Notes: generated by a model from the letters alone, not told the origin. A stretch of 64,000 nucleotides of DNA from Nyssa sinensis (GCA_008638375.1 CM018052.1:15280450-15344449), one strand, 5' to 3'; counted from the first letter of the stretch, positions 22,371-35,635 are shown. Made by a program: numbers and translations.

Positions 22371-23332
22371 TTTTAAGGCATTACTAAGGAATTGTTGGAG
22401 GGTTGGTAGATCTAAAAAAACAATAACGCAGGCCATGCGGATAAAATTTGAAAAATGCTCTAGGTGTAATGTTTCTTCCATTTAAAATTTTATGTTAGCA
22501 TAGCAATATACATTTTGTAATGTAACGCCAATTTATTGTGATAAAAAAATAAAGCGAATGGTGTAATCATTGTAGAAAACTTTAATTCCAAGTAGAATGC
22601 ATGAACTTTCATATGAGATTTACATAAAGGGAAAACAATTAAAAAGAGTTATGTTCCAAGCTATTTAACACACTTTGGAATTCATTTAGTTTCTATCTCC
22701 TCAAATAGTTTCTTATTTAAGTGAAATTATTTTTAACAAATTTAGTTCACTGATTGTGTTGTGATCGAATGCATTCCACATTTCTTTCTTGATTACTACA
22801 ACAAAAATAACTACAAAACACATTCAATATTTCTTCTCTGATCACAACAATTAAAAAAAAAAAGATTAAAGATAAATGCGTACCAGCAATGGCATAATAT
22901 GATAGTTGGACTAAGTGATGACGCATTTGAAAATGAATTTACTATTACATTATTTTAGTTTGTTTGTTTGTTTTTGAGAAGATAATTGGCAGGAATTTTC
23001 ATAATATTAACCAATGACTATATTTAAACAATTGAAGCATTAGCAGCAACTTCTTCCTTGAGTTCATACTCAATTGTGAATTTTGTAATTCCTTGAGTTT
23101 ATTGTTTTCTTTATCTTTTTTTTTTTTTAATTTTTTTATCAATGTTGGAGTATTACTACTTTCTTAAGGAATAAAATTTGTTTGATGCATTGTTAAAAAC
23201 ATGTCTAATACTTTTTTTTATTTAAGGAATTTCTCTGTTCTAGGACAGAGACATTTCTCTATTCTAGGACAGAGAATATTCTTTGTCTTGGTTCTGTGGA
23301 CAAAGAATTTTTCACAAAAATTCTCTATAAAA

Positions 23333-23494
23333 AAAACACGAATTTGTTTGATAGAAGTTCCTATACAATATGGATCTTGTTTGATAGAACTTGATTTTTA
23401 GAGTCCAAATATATAATTTTTATGAAAATGGACTTATATATTATAAGTTACTTAATTTTGAAATTTATAGAAAAATTGGGTGATGACATGGCAG
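23333..23494 (-). repeat. Inverted repeat, right arm
   Basis: Partner of 22,207-22,370 in opposite orientation. Just inside it (23,233-23,274) are two near-identical short palindromes, CTCTGTTCTAGGACAGAG and CTCTATTCTAGGACAGAG. Confidence 0.65.
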
Positions 23495-24856
23495 GGGAGC
23501 GCGCCAGGCTCTAATTAATGTTCTGAGTTTTTTTAATTTTTACACTAAATTGTTATTTTTGTCAACAAAAAATTTAGGAACTTTTTAGGTTAATACTTTT
23601 GGGGTTGAACGTTGTGCTAATTAAGCACTTTATGAGGGACCTATTACCCAATCCCCCTTTCTTTTTTCCTCTACCTTTAATTCTCTTCACTTGTTTCCCG
23701 TTCTCTCCATATTTGGGCACTACTTTGGTTCTAAAACGCATTTCTTATTTTTGTTTTCAATTTTTTTTAAAAAAACCAAACATGTTTTCTATTTTTTGTT
23801 TTTATGAAAAATAATTAAACAAAAAATAGTTTTCCTTTTCAAAAAATTAAAAACAAAAAACTGAAAACATTACCAAACACAACTTATGGAGTAGTGCATG
23901 GTTTAACAACAACGAAAACAAAAGGATCTTGAAGAAATTAAGTGGCTTGAACTTATATCTTAATTTTGGATTTTTAGTTCGGTTTATAACATCCCATATT
24001 GATTGGGCCACTCACATAACACTAAAAAAAATACATAATTTGATAGGTTCTATTGAAAACATTGCTCTTGCATAATTTTAATCACATTGTCTCATCTTAG
24101 GCTCGATTTAAGAGTCTTCACATGATAGTATGTTAGAGCTTCTTCAATGCCTCTCTCATTGGAACTTCTATACTCGAAATATGGTTGTTAGTTTAAAAAT
24201 GCATGCTCCAATAATATATTAAAAGTTGCTTCAAATTTTGACTTTATCAAAATTTCTCTTAAATATAGCAAGACTTTTAGTGAATTACTATTCAAATGAA
24301 TGCCTTCAATGTTTTCAATCCAACGGCTAAAACATTCTAAAGGCAAAATGTGCTAATAGTTAGGAATGCCAGTAGTTAAAAGAAGAATATTTATTCTACC
24401 AAAAAAAAGGCATATTTCAGTATTAGAACAGAAATGTCAAAACATAACATTGTGATATTATAGCACTGCTAAAATTTAAACATGACTCAAATGACTCAAA
24501 TTTGAAAAGAAAAATTTTATAAACTTATTTTGAAAAACTACTTTTAAAGAAAACAATATTAATTTTATAAAATGGAAAAACACCATTTTATAAGTCATTC
24601 AATAACTTTTGGTGGCTCAATTAATAAGGGTTGGTGTCTGGTCCTTTACACAATATGTCCCAATTAAGCATGATGGGGGAGGGGGGATAACTCTTTTGAT
24701 CACTCAATTATTAAATGTTTGTTTCAGGTCACAATATGTCCCAAGCATAATAAAAGAAAGAGGGGACCGGCAAGGGCAGAGTTAGGATTTTGTCTCATTA
24801 GAGACATCTTATATATAACTCACTCATAAGATTAGATTTGATACATCAATCATTTC
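23495..24856. other. Intergenic AT-rich sequence
   Basis: No gene seen. Two related phrases around 'GTCCTTTACACAATATGTCCCAA' (about 24,650) and 'GGTCACAATATGTCCCAAGC' (about 24,730) also resemble 14,890-14,930, so a decayed dispersed repeat may be present. Confidence 0.45.
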
Positions 24857-24861
24857 ATTAT

Positions 24862-25367
24862 TGAAAGAAATACATAATAAATACAAACAAGTGTTAATCT
24901 AGTTACCTCTTTAGATCAAGAACAGTGGAAGCGGAAGAGGCGGCTTGTATTACGAGCTTTTTTGGAACATCATGAAGATCCTTGGAATACTTTAAGAGAT
25001 CCTTCTCATCAAATAGGGTGGCTACAAGATCGAGTCACCTATATCTTTCCACGATCCAAGACCAAGGGTACTTTGATGCTCACCCAAGAAGAATCTTAGA
25101 GAGAGTGTCACTCAAAACCTTATGTGATAATTTGGGAGACTACATATAGATGAATTCATTAGCTTAACCAATGCATATATGTTTATATCCCATGACCACA
25201 ACTAATGGGATAACTGCAAAACTTGAGTGATAATATCTAAGTTGGTCAAACCAACCAGAACGGATAAGAGTTTCAACCACCTATAAACTCTTATCATAAT
25301 TATCACAATCCATACAAATCTTGTGGATGCCAAATGGACTCGGGTCCACATAACCCAATGTCCAACA
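24862..25367 (-). repeat. 3' LTR of the copia element (506 bp)
   Basis: Matches 52,516-53,182 throughout, apart from a ~157-bp segment that is duplicated in the other LTR. Starts (minus) TGTTGGACATTGGG and ends TATTTCTTTCA. Confidence 0.9.
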
Positions 25368-25377
25368 TCTCCCACTT
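25368..25377 (-). promoter_or_regulatory. Copia polypurine tract
   Basis: Minus strand AAGTGGGAGA immediately before the 3' LTR start TGTTGG, the expected position for priming of plus-strand synthesis. Confidence 0.8.
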
Positions 25378-25698
25378 ATCCACATAGGTTGAGTACTAAG
25401 CTATCTACATCACCTTCCACATACAGGAAATAGATTGTGGGACCAGACGAGAAGGATCAGGGTAGGAGTACTATATTAAGCTACTATCAAACTAACATAG
25501 TACCAAACTACAAACACATAACTAATCTCTTCTATACCCCATACTATTTTGTTACACTAGATTCAACATCCGGCATCCCTCACGAGAAATAATCTCAGCG
25601 CAATGCATGGACCAACCAATATGTATTGTACTCATGATCATATCGATAGACACAAAAACTGATATGATCACCTGGGCAATGAGTCACAACACAATAGT

Positions 25699-27431
25699 GT
25701 ATTACTGAACCATCTTTTCTAACTACTCATATTAATCCAATCAAACTCAACTGTTTTCCTAGACATGCCCCGCCGGACCGTATTATTCATAGTCCTTTAG
25801 CAACATGCTAAAGTAGCAACATCAAGCCCTCTTTTCATAATGTAATCCTAGGTCACAAAAGGCATAGTGGAACTCAAAAAGATTCCCATAGCTCACACAG
25901 TGACGAAACAGGAATACATTTGTTCATTTATTTTTAAAGGTCACATCAATAGCACATACAGTTTATAATATATGCTATGGCGGAACTCCCACTCAATTGG
26001 GCATGTCAAACTCATTCTCAAAAGTATATAATGTCATACAAATCTTAGTCTAGTCCCTATTTAGCGCTCGTCGCTATCTCAGCGCCCCTCGTCATTATCT
26101 CAATGCCTAACCTGAATATTCCAACCCTCAGTCGCTCTCCTAGCGCTTGTTTGAAAGTTCGCATTCGACTTTCTTCAGGTTACATGAGGTGTGTGGTCAA
26201 CCTTTATGCTCGATTCTTTAAAAGAATCTCATCTTAACCCTCATTGTCAAGGTGACATATATGATAAAGATGAATTTTTCCTCTAACCAAGAATTCAATG
26301 TCTCATCTTGCTCGCTATCTAAGCGCCAAGGCGATCGCTCTGTGAGAGAGCCAATCAAAACCTGTTGACATCTTTCATGTATGCTCACAACATTAAAAAA
26401 ATCATCTCGATATGAACACAAAATCATATAATGATGAAATAATGCAACACTGTGTCTAATATATCAAATCCAAAATCAACCCAACTATTTAAGACAAGAC
26501 GTAAACCATCACCAAGTATGGGCTTAGGACCACTTTCCTTTGCGCAACTCTATCTCAAACATGTGTATTACTGAACCATCTTTTCTAACTACTCACATTA
26601 ATCCAATCAAACTCAACTGTTTTCCTAGACATGCCCCGCCGGACCGTATCATTCATGGTCCTTTAGCAACATGCTAAAGTAGCAACATCAAGCCCTCTCT
26701 TCATAATGTAATCCTAGGTCACAAAAGGCATAGTAAAACTCAAAAAGATTCCCATAGCTCATATAGTGACGAAACAGGAGTACATTCGTTCATTTATTTT
26801 TAAAGGTCACATAATAGCATATACAGTATATAATATATGCTATGGCGGAACTCCCACTCAATTGGGCATGTCAAACTTATTCTCAAAAGTATATAATGTC
26901 ATACAAATCTTAGTCTAGTCCCTATTTAGCACTCGTCGCTATCTCAGCGCCTCTCGTCACTATCTCAATGCCTAACCTGAATATTCCAGCCCAGTCGCTC
27001 TCCTGGTGCTTGTTTGAAAGTTCGCATTCGACTTTCTTCAGGTTACATGAGGTGTGTGGTCAACCTTCATGCTCGATTCTTTAAAAGAATCTCATCTTAA
27101 CCCTCATTGTCAAGGTGACATATATGATAAAGATGAATTTTTCCTCCAACCAAGAATTCAATGTCTCATCTTGCTCGCTATCTAAGCACCAAGGCAATTG
27201 CTCTATGAGAGAGCCAATCAAAACCTGTTGACATCTTTCATGTATGCTCACAACATTAAAAAAATCATCTCAATATGAACACAAAATCATATAATGATGA
27301 AATAATGCAACACTGTGTCCAATATATCAAATCCAAAATCAACCCAACTATTGAAGACAAGACGTAAACCATCACCAAGTATGGGCTTAGGATCACTTTC
27401 CTTTGCGCAACTCTATCTCAAACATGTGTAT
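25699..27431. repeat. Tandem duplication of ~866 bp in the copia 3' non-coding region
   Basis: ATTACTGAACCATCTTTTCT at 25,701 recurs at 26,567 and the copies stay aligned to CAAACATGTGTATT at their ends (about 26,566 and 27,431). They are nearly identical with scattered substitutions and small indels. The segment lies between the pol remnant and the PPT; no coding frame. Confidence 0.9.
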
Positions 27432-27499
27432 TGAAAGATAATGCCAATATGTTTGGTTCTCCTATTACCGTTGTTGGTCTACCAGCTCACTAATAAGCC

Positions 27500-28018
27500 T
27501 AAGCTTCCAGTCTAGTGGCGCGTCCGCACGATTTTGTCTTTATGGATCCTAAGTCTAAAAGCCACCACAAAAAGGGAAAGGCATCGCCTGCACTTATATT
27601 CCTCAAGCTTGTAAAGCTTATTAATAATGTGGAATAAAGCTGTGACGAACGTAATACTTGTATATGCTAGAGCTGTCATACAATCATAACTGATGAATAT
27701 ATCATCTTGCCTACACGGCGCTACTAGAATCTCCACAACCAAATTATTGCCTCAATTGCGATGACTAACCGTGTATTCTTGATATCACTTAGATATCATA
27801 GAAACCAATTAACTAGAGTCCGATGAGAAAATACGAAGTCGCTCTTATAGTTTGACTATCTATACAAGCAAAGCATTAAGGTGCTCTAATAATTTGACCC
27901 ACCATATGAGCAAAGCACTAAGTTGTTGTAATAATTTATAATCCATATAAGCAAAGCACTAAGCTGCTTTAATAATTTGACCATCAATAAGAGCTACAAA
28001 AATAATCGAGTACACATC
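27500..28018 (-). pseudogene. Copia RNase H region remnant
   Basis: At the edge of the nested solo LTR the minus strand reads RMCTRLFF, matching the copia MxCTRPDI motif that follows the SLMYA motif preserved at 32,072-32,198. Downstream sequence is too decayed to align by eye. Placement rests on order and the single motif. Confidence 0.45.
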
Positions 28019-31000
28019 CTAGTTGTCATGCCCCAAAACCCACCCTATGCGGATTAGGGGTCCGTGACCTGGTCTGCAGCCCGTGGGCCGTTCCCCGTTA
28101 AAAGGACCTGAATTACTGAATAAGGTTTTTTTTTTTCTAAACATATTATAGTCATTAGTAAGTTTGGTAGCATCATTAGGTTATCATTATACATGCCAAA
28201 ATATATAAGTGTTTAAGTACAGATCCTCAAAAATATAAACCAAACCAGGACCGTGGAAACATGGGAGAAATTAGGACATTATAGTAGCTAATCTATTACA
28301 AAATTCACAAAAAGACTATTACTAGCCAGTAGGCGTCTATCCGACCTGTACGCCAGATGGTTTTCCCCCTATTCTTGCTGTTCTGAAAAAAGGAAATAAG
28401 GGAGGGGTGAGCTAACAAAGCTCGGTAAGTAAATTCTTAGCTTTGCCATGGGTCAGGGTTAGTTCAAAATAATAATAAAAGAATAAGATAACATATAGCT
28501 AGTCACCAAAATAGAGCAACAATGACCCGAGGGTCCAAATATAGAATATCCCATAGTATGATATAGAAGGCAATGACAAAGTCAATCAAAATGGGATCTA
28601 GCCTATCATGATAAATCGCTGCCATATACAAAACGTTAGCCAATCAAAAATATATGATGCTTGCAATAATATGATCATTCACAGGGCATAAATATGATCA
28701 TTCAACGAATGTGAAAATATATCATCATCAAGTTCTAATAACCCAGAAATGCATGAATCACCCGGGGCCCAACATACCCCACTAAAACGCACATTCAATT
28801 TCGCGTCGGTTCCTTAGACATATTGAAAAGCGTTAGAGCTCTTTTCTCTTAGGTCCCGAAGGATATATAAGACCCCAAAGGGTCTTTCCCCCACACAATC
28901 TGTGAATAGATGGGTCATTGTGACTGAGCACAACCCCGGGCACATACCAAATATCATGATCAATAAAATTCCACATGGGATGTACAATCATACAAGACAA
29001 TTGATATCACAATCAACAAGTCATAAAGTGTGTGGAATAACAAGATTTTTATCAACAAGATATATCACAAGATCATGACGTGGTATACATAATGGTACAG
29101 TTGTGCTCAAGTATAAGAAATCAAGTTCACAATGATATAGGCAAGCAAATCAATTCCGAGGTACAGGCATAACCAATAATCACAAGTCGATTGGCTTCAA
29201 AATAGAGAAATCAAGTTCAATAGGTAGTGATATAGTACAAATTTGGCAGCATATGAAAATAAATGTGACTGGCTGGGAATAACCCATATTAAAGCATAGG
29301 AGTTACTTACCTCAGTTTCTTAGTATCGCTTTCTCAAACAGGCAGCACTATTGTTACCCCACAACTTCTTTCAATTCCGCTGCTTAGGTAGTCCTATAAT
29401 CGTGGTTCCAGAAACATTACACAATGAATTAGTACACATTTTAATCCCACATATTATTTTGCAATGTTTTAACCTCTTTTGAACTTAGTCTATTCAATTA
29501 AGGGTTTTTAATTTCCTATTCATCGGGTTTTAACTTAGGCTATTAAATTCCTTAAATGAGCTTAGTAACGTTCAGAATCATCTTTTAAATCATTTGGACT
29601 TCATTCGTTATCGATTAAGTACTTATTTAACCTTAGGGGCAAAATAGTAATTTTGTCATTCTCACCCCGGACCTTATCTTGGTCCTCAGAATATTCTCGA
29701 TAGCTTATATGTAAAGTTCTAAGTCTTTTGGACTTCATTTGGTATCTGTTTTTGATCATCGAGACGCATCGGTCATTTCTCATTTTATACTTTAACTGTT
29801 TCAGAGTCTTATTTAGTCTTATAATTATGCTTTATATCAGTCTGGCCTTCTTTTCTAATTTATTTGGCCTTTACTTTGCATTTTCTATGCTTAAGGGTAT
29901 TTTGGTCATTTCATATTTGATGATATTCTAACTCTGAATTATTACTTAGTCATTCATACGAGTTTACAATTATTTGGGCCTTCATTGGCATCAATTTCGT
30001 CCAATTTGGACTTTATTTAGGCTTCGTACGATATTAGGGGCATTTTGATAATTTTATATTTTCACGCATCACATTTTTCGGTACTTCGTTTGCTAGTACG
30101 GACTCCACTATTGAGTCTAGAGTGTCTGACATAATTAAAATGGGCTATCTTTTATTTTTAAGTAGCCTTGGGTATCGTTAGGGATAATACAATCATTTAT
30201 CATTTGCATGTTTATATTTTTCAGGACTTAATTTCCCAAATCGGACTCCATCGTTGAGTCTGAAATGCCCAAAATAGTAAAAATATACTATTTACTTATT
30301 TAATTTGGGCTTCGTTTGACTTATTTAGTGTCCAAAGGTAAAATAGTCATTTTACCCAATTAATAAAATAATTAAATAAATTATTCTATTATTTTATTAG
30401 GGGCTTATTTTAATTAATTCTCTAAATCTTGGGCCTTAGTATCATTTTTCCTAACTGTTGGGGTCAAACCACGATTTATCATTTTTCCTAACTGTTGGGG
30501 TCAAACCACGATTTAATAAAGTTTCAATTTTCTTTGTTTAAATTAAACTAGTGAACCAAAGGGTTCAAGTGTTAAAACCCTAGGCCGGTTCACATTTCCC
30601 CTTAACCGACTAGTCCAAGCTTCCAATGAAACCGGAATCAAATAACCCTCTTAATTTCCTTATCCACGGTTGGGTTAGAACCAACCCAATTTCAATTTCC
30701 TATAACTGTAACCAACAACCCTGAAACAGATTTTAAATTAAAACCTATTCCTCATGAAATGGTGCCGTGTTGTCATTGCCCCTACGTGTGCGGTCGGGCG
30801 GGTCTGACCCTACCCAAACCATCCGACCCGACCCAACTGCTACAGTGTCGTCCTTGTCACTGGGTTTTTCAACGCCATCTCCGGCATCTTCTCCGACACT
30901 GGCGACGGTTTCCAGTGAGTTTTCACTATTTTTATAACATGAAAATTTCCCATTTTTACTATGATTTATGTTTTTCGATGTACAATCATGTTTGGACAAG

Positions 31001-31484
31001 TCCTTAGTCGTTGAACTAGTTACAACGACTCTTACCCAATTTTCGACGAGGATACTCAAAGTGTATTTCGTAGTGTTTCACTACTGTTTTTGCCCCGTTT
31101 TGATCCCGTTGAACTCCTGGAACTCTAAGGACCATATTTCTAAGCTTAAAACAAAAGAAAATCCTCCAAAATCTTATATTTTAAATTTGTTCTTCTTGCT
31201 CGTAACTCACTGTTTCCATAAGTTTCTAGCCTCTATGAGTTATTATTTTTTTCCTTTTCGTCCAATTTACTCAAAATAATTATATAAACTAAATGAGAAG
31301 GTCGGTTTGAGCTTACCTTGGTTTGATTTACTCTTTCTCTTTCCAACCACCACTTTCTCTCTTTAAGTTTCTCTTTGATCTACTTCTGCTTCTTCAGCTT
31401 TGCACCTCAAGCTTTCTAGCCACTGTCTTGCTTCCTTCCTTGCATGCAACATGCAGTGAGGCTTCACTTCCCTCTCTTCACAAA

Positions 31485-31512
31485 TCTCTCTCTCTCTCTC
31501 TCTCTCCATCAC
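31485..31512. repeat. (CT)n microsatellite in X1
   Basis: TCTCTC run inside a CT-rich segment that is shared with the other family LTRs. Confidence 0.85.
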
Positions 31513-31682
31513 TCTCTCTCCGATTTCTACACACCCACACTTCATACGCACAACACATATATTTACACATTTTATATTTTTGGCTTGCTGCATGTATTGT
31601 GATTGGTGCATTTGGGACGTGGAGGGGCTATTTTTTTGTACATATATACATATTTTGTGCAGTATAAGACATAACATGTGGG

Positions 31683-31747
31683 CAGCCCAAGTGGCTAATT
31701 TTTTAGATCTAAGTTCCTTCATTATTTTGGGTCAAGGGTTTAAAACC
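31683..31747 (+). other. tRNA-like A/B-box segment in X1
   Basis: CAGCCCAAGTGG (31,683-31,694) and, 54 nt later, GGTTTAAAACC (31,737-31,747) within an AAGGG/CCCCT hairpin. It corresponds to 36,095-36,158 in X2. Same orientation relative to the LTR (antisense) as the X0 segments. Not a functional tRNA. Confidence 0.4.
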
Positions 31748-32071
31748 CCTTGGCCTCACCTTTTTGGCCATTTTCCACATTTTATCCTTATGCCTCATTT
31801 GGCTTACACTATTTACCATTTTGGATTTTTCCCATATAATTTCTTTTCTATTGCTCTTTTTACAAAACGGCTTCTTTTGGTCGTTTCCTATTTCGGTTAG
31901 CTTCGATGCCCAAAGCCTCGTGTCGGTTATTATTTCTTTGTGTTTTTCATAGTTAGCTAATTTGAGTTTTAATGGTGTTGAAAGGATGCTAAAATAGCTA
32001 AACCAAAGCATTAGGTTCCAAAATAACGTCATTATGTCAAATAAATTAGTAATTGAGTTCGGGGTGTTACA

Positions 32072-32198
32072 CTAGTGCACTTTAGAACCTCAACAATGCT
32101 CAAATAAGAAATTCCACAAAAATTCTCTTTCCCTACTAATCCAATAGCAATAATCAAAACTAAAGTATGCCCCTATCAATCTATCAATAGGTTAGGAC
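32072..32198 (-). pseudogene. Copia RT/RNase H junction remnant between two nested LTRs
   Basis: About 120 bp of host copia left between X1 and X2. Read on the minus strand and allowing one-base shifts it matches the copia segment DRG-TLSLDYCPKT-EEREFM followed by PYASAVGSL. This anchors both insertions inside pol. Confidence 0.6.
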
Positions 32199-32653
32199 TG
32201 TCATGCCCCGAATTTCCAAGAACCAGAGGCGTGAGTGGAACCGAAATAAGAAAGGTAAATGAAGGATAATCTAATGGATTCAATTAAACATGCATTCCTT
32301 TCCTTCAATACATAAACACATAAAATACATTCGATAGACATGTTGTTCACATTAGTTGGGCTTAAGCCCTTACATCTCAAAACGCGCCCCAATGGGCCAA
32401 ATATGCTTCTAAATCCTTTTCCCTTCTTTTTGTCAAGATCTCATCAAATCTCATGTAGCAGGGTCGTCATCTGTAATATGTTATCCCACGAATGGGTTAG
32501 CTTAACTGCTGGTATAATATAATGCAAATGCAAGGAACAAAATTAAGGCGTGGCATGTGCAAGTGTACATTAATATCTACATGCCATTCAATATCATCAA
32601 TGAAGTACATGAACAATATGCGTGACGCACCCATGCAAACTCTATGCGACACC

Positions 32654-32833
32654 TATGACTCACTTTACGGTCCTTCCCCGACGGCATGAGTACCCACATA
32701 TGACTCACTTTACGGACCTTCCCCGACGGCATGAATACCCACGTATGACTCACTTTACGGATCTTCCCTGACGGCATGAGTACCCACGTATGACTCACTT
32801 TACGGACCTTTCCCGGTAACATGAGTACCCATT
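32654..32833. repeat. 45-bp minisatellite, four units
   Basis: TATGACTCACTTTACGG recurs at 32,654, 32,699, 32,744 and 32,789, exactly 45 bp apart. The period is a multiple of three, so the minus strand reads as a repeated 15-residue peptide (MPSGK-RKVSHTWV). The related LTRs have one or two units at this site (39,480-39,560; 42,220-42,260). Confidence 0.92.
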
Positions 32834-35635
32834 TATGCGCAGCACCAAGTGCTCAACTCACACCATGCTTCCAAGGAATCACACTATGCCAAGATGCTTT
32901 GATTTCACCATGCAACAATGCAATCTCATCGAAGCCTTTCATCCATACACGACGCATGCTTTAAACAATAATATTTAAATCACCAAATTCCTTCCTCATG
33001 TGTATATACTATACGTATTCCATTTAAACACAAGTTCAAGTTACACATTCTCAATCTGAACAATCTTTAAAGAATATCAATCACACATTGTGCCAACACA
33101 TGAAATATACATGTAATCATGATCCACATTTATCACTCAACCAAACTTCCAAGGAAATAACAAGGAACACATAAGCACATAAACAATCGGATGAATATAT
33201 GAATCATGAGATCAATATAAAAATCAATCCTAAACTTAATCCTATTCCTTACTTAGCAAAATATCATACTTGATGGGTTGTCCTCAACCCTAAGAAATCG
33301 TGCTCGCTGTGTAACCGAACTAGGCAATGAGAATATAGTCCCCCCTTATTGTATCTGTTTAGAGAGTCAATCAACCTTCTCCTTTCCCTTTGGTGTTCCT
33401 AAGATTCACACATCATGTCTCAGCAGATCATCACATGAATTTATGCTATTCATCAAATTTTATGTTTTTATATCATGAGTTCCTATTTTACTAGAATAAC
33501 TCTATTATTGGGTCCGAAGCGTCGAACAAAGTCAATTTAGGCTTTTGCGGAATTCAATTCGGGCATCTGTACTAAAAAGTGTAAAATGGTAATTTTGTCA
33601 TTCTTGCCCAAGACCCTATCGTAGTCCTTAGAATATTCCATATATCTTATAGATAATGTTCTAAGTCTTTTGGACTTCATTTGGTATCTGCTTTTGATCA
33701 TCGGGACACATCAGTCATTTCTTATTTTATACGTTGACTGTTCTGGAGTCTTAATTGTGCTTAGGACAATTTATTAGATCAGATTGGCCTTTATTTGGCC
33801 TCTACTTCGCACTTACCATGTTCAGGGGCATTTTGGTCATTTTATGTTTTGTGGAATTCTGTCCCCGATTCGGCATTCAATCATATGTACAGTTTCACGA
33901 CTATCTGAGATTCTATCGGTATCAATTTCGTCCTATTTAGACTTCATTTGGACTTTATATAGTATCAGGGGCATTTTGGTAATATCACATGTTGTATAGC
34001 TAAATTTTCGGGACCTCGGTTCATAAAATGGACCTCACCATTAGGTCCAAAATGTCCGACATAGTTAAATTACACTATCTTTTATGCTTAATTAGCCCTA
34101 GGTATCATTAGGGGTATTACAGTCATTTATCATTTGCGTGTCTTTATTTTTCGGAACTTAATTTCTCAAATCGGATTCCACCATTGAGTTTAGAACGCCT
34201 GAAATAGTAAAAACACACTATTTATTTATTTAATTTGGACTTCGTTTGACCTATTTAGTGTCCAAGGGTAAAATAGTCATTTTACCCAATTAATAAAATA
34301 TTAAAATAAATTATTTTATTAATTATTTATTTTTCAGGGGCTTATTTGAACAGATTTCTTAAAATCTGGGCCAGAACAGAATTTCTCAAAACTATTGGGG
34401 TCAAATTGTAAATAACCAAAGTTCTGGTTTTCCCTTGTTTAATTAATTTACTAAACCAAAGGGTTTTTGGGTTAAAACCCTAAACCGGACCAGAGACCCT
34501 GTGAACCAGCCGGTTCAGGTCTCTCTGTGAACCGGAGTACATACCCTACAGGCTTCCTTATCCATGGTTAGGTTAGCCCCAAATCCAATTTTTAAATTCC
34601 CTACCCTTGTAACCAAACAACCCTAAGTATACATTAAAACAGCCCCCCAAACGACGCCGTCCCACTAATGTAGTGGCTTGCCCCACACTTTGACACGTGG
34701 CCGAGTTGACACGATGGGTCTGACCGAGTTGGACGAGTCGACTCAACGACTCATCGTCTTCCCCATCGCGCAAGGCTACTGTTGCCCTAATTTCAGTTTT
34801 CAAACTTTTCAATTTCGTGCATTTCTGGGTGGATTTGTTCTCTGTTTTTGGGTGGTATTGATTACTGGGGGTGAGGGAAACAGTTTGGCATTCATTTTAG
34901 GATTTGAATGGGATCAAATCATGAGATTTCTATCATTATCGCGTTATATAATAGGCCCAATTCGAGCCTGTTTCCTGGACCATTTCAGGAGATATTTGTC
35001 TTGTTTTTCTCTTCGTTCATGGGGATTCAAATCCCCATTCCTAAAACAAGATTTAAGGCTCTATAAATGGAGTTGAAAGGAGGACCCGCGACCTGCAAGT
35101 CCATTTTTAATGGTCTTTTCTTAAGCTTCTAGGTCGCAGCCTAGAATTTTTGAAACCCTCCTAGGGTATATTTTGGGTCCCAAGTGAAGAAACCCAGTTC
35201 CTTTTTGGCCAGTTCAAACCTGCTATAATGGAGGTCCAATAATGGCGACCGTGCATGTTTTAGGGCTTTTCAAGCCCCTTGACCCTTTCGGTTCATTTGA
35301 TAATAGTCCCTAAATGTTTCTGTATGCATGCATGCAGTAATGAGGCTTAAAAACTGAAACAATACCAAGAATTTCAAAAGAAAAATTTAAAATACGTTGT
35401 TGTTCTATACCTTTGCACAGTGAGTTTCTCTCCACTTAGTTTGCTTCTAACTCCTCTCTAATGCATCTAGGGTCGGTCGGTCAGAGCTTCCTGCAACCTT
35501 TCTTCCTCCTTTTTCTTTTTCTCCCTTCACTTCACAAACTTCTTTCTCTCTCTGCCTCACTTTCTCTCTCTACCCGAACTCCCTCACTCATGGTTTCTGT
35601 TCTCCCCCTCACTTAACACACAGTTATCATGATAC

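Larger units (their letters stand above)
28024..32071 (-). mobile_element. Solo LTR, related long-LTR subfamily (X1)
   Basis: 5-bp TSD CTAGT at 28,019-28,023 and 32,072-32,076. Plus-strand ends are TGTCATGCCCCAAAACC and GAGTTCGGGGTGTTACA. The left part (GGGGTGAGCTAACAAAGCTCGGTAAG) resembles the fragments at 55,768 and 56,862; the right half (29,600-31,700) aligns with X2 (33,560-36,170). Orientation is inferred from that alignment, giving U3 at the right end. It is 4.05 kb, non-coding, and interrupts the RNase H part of the copia element. It may be a recombinant between two subfamilies. Confidence 0.82.

Noticed and set aside
30745..31722. Several 80-120-codon frames in X1
   Set aside because: Overlapping on both strands in a solo LTR, rich in simple sequence, no motifs.
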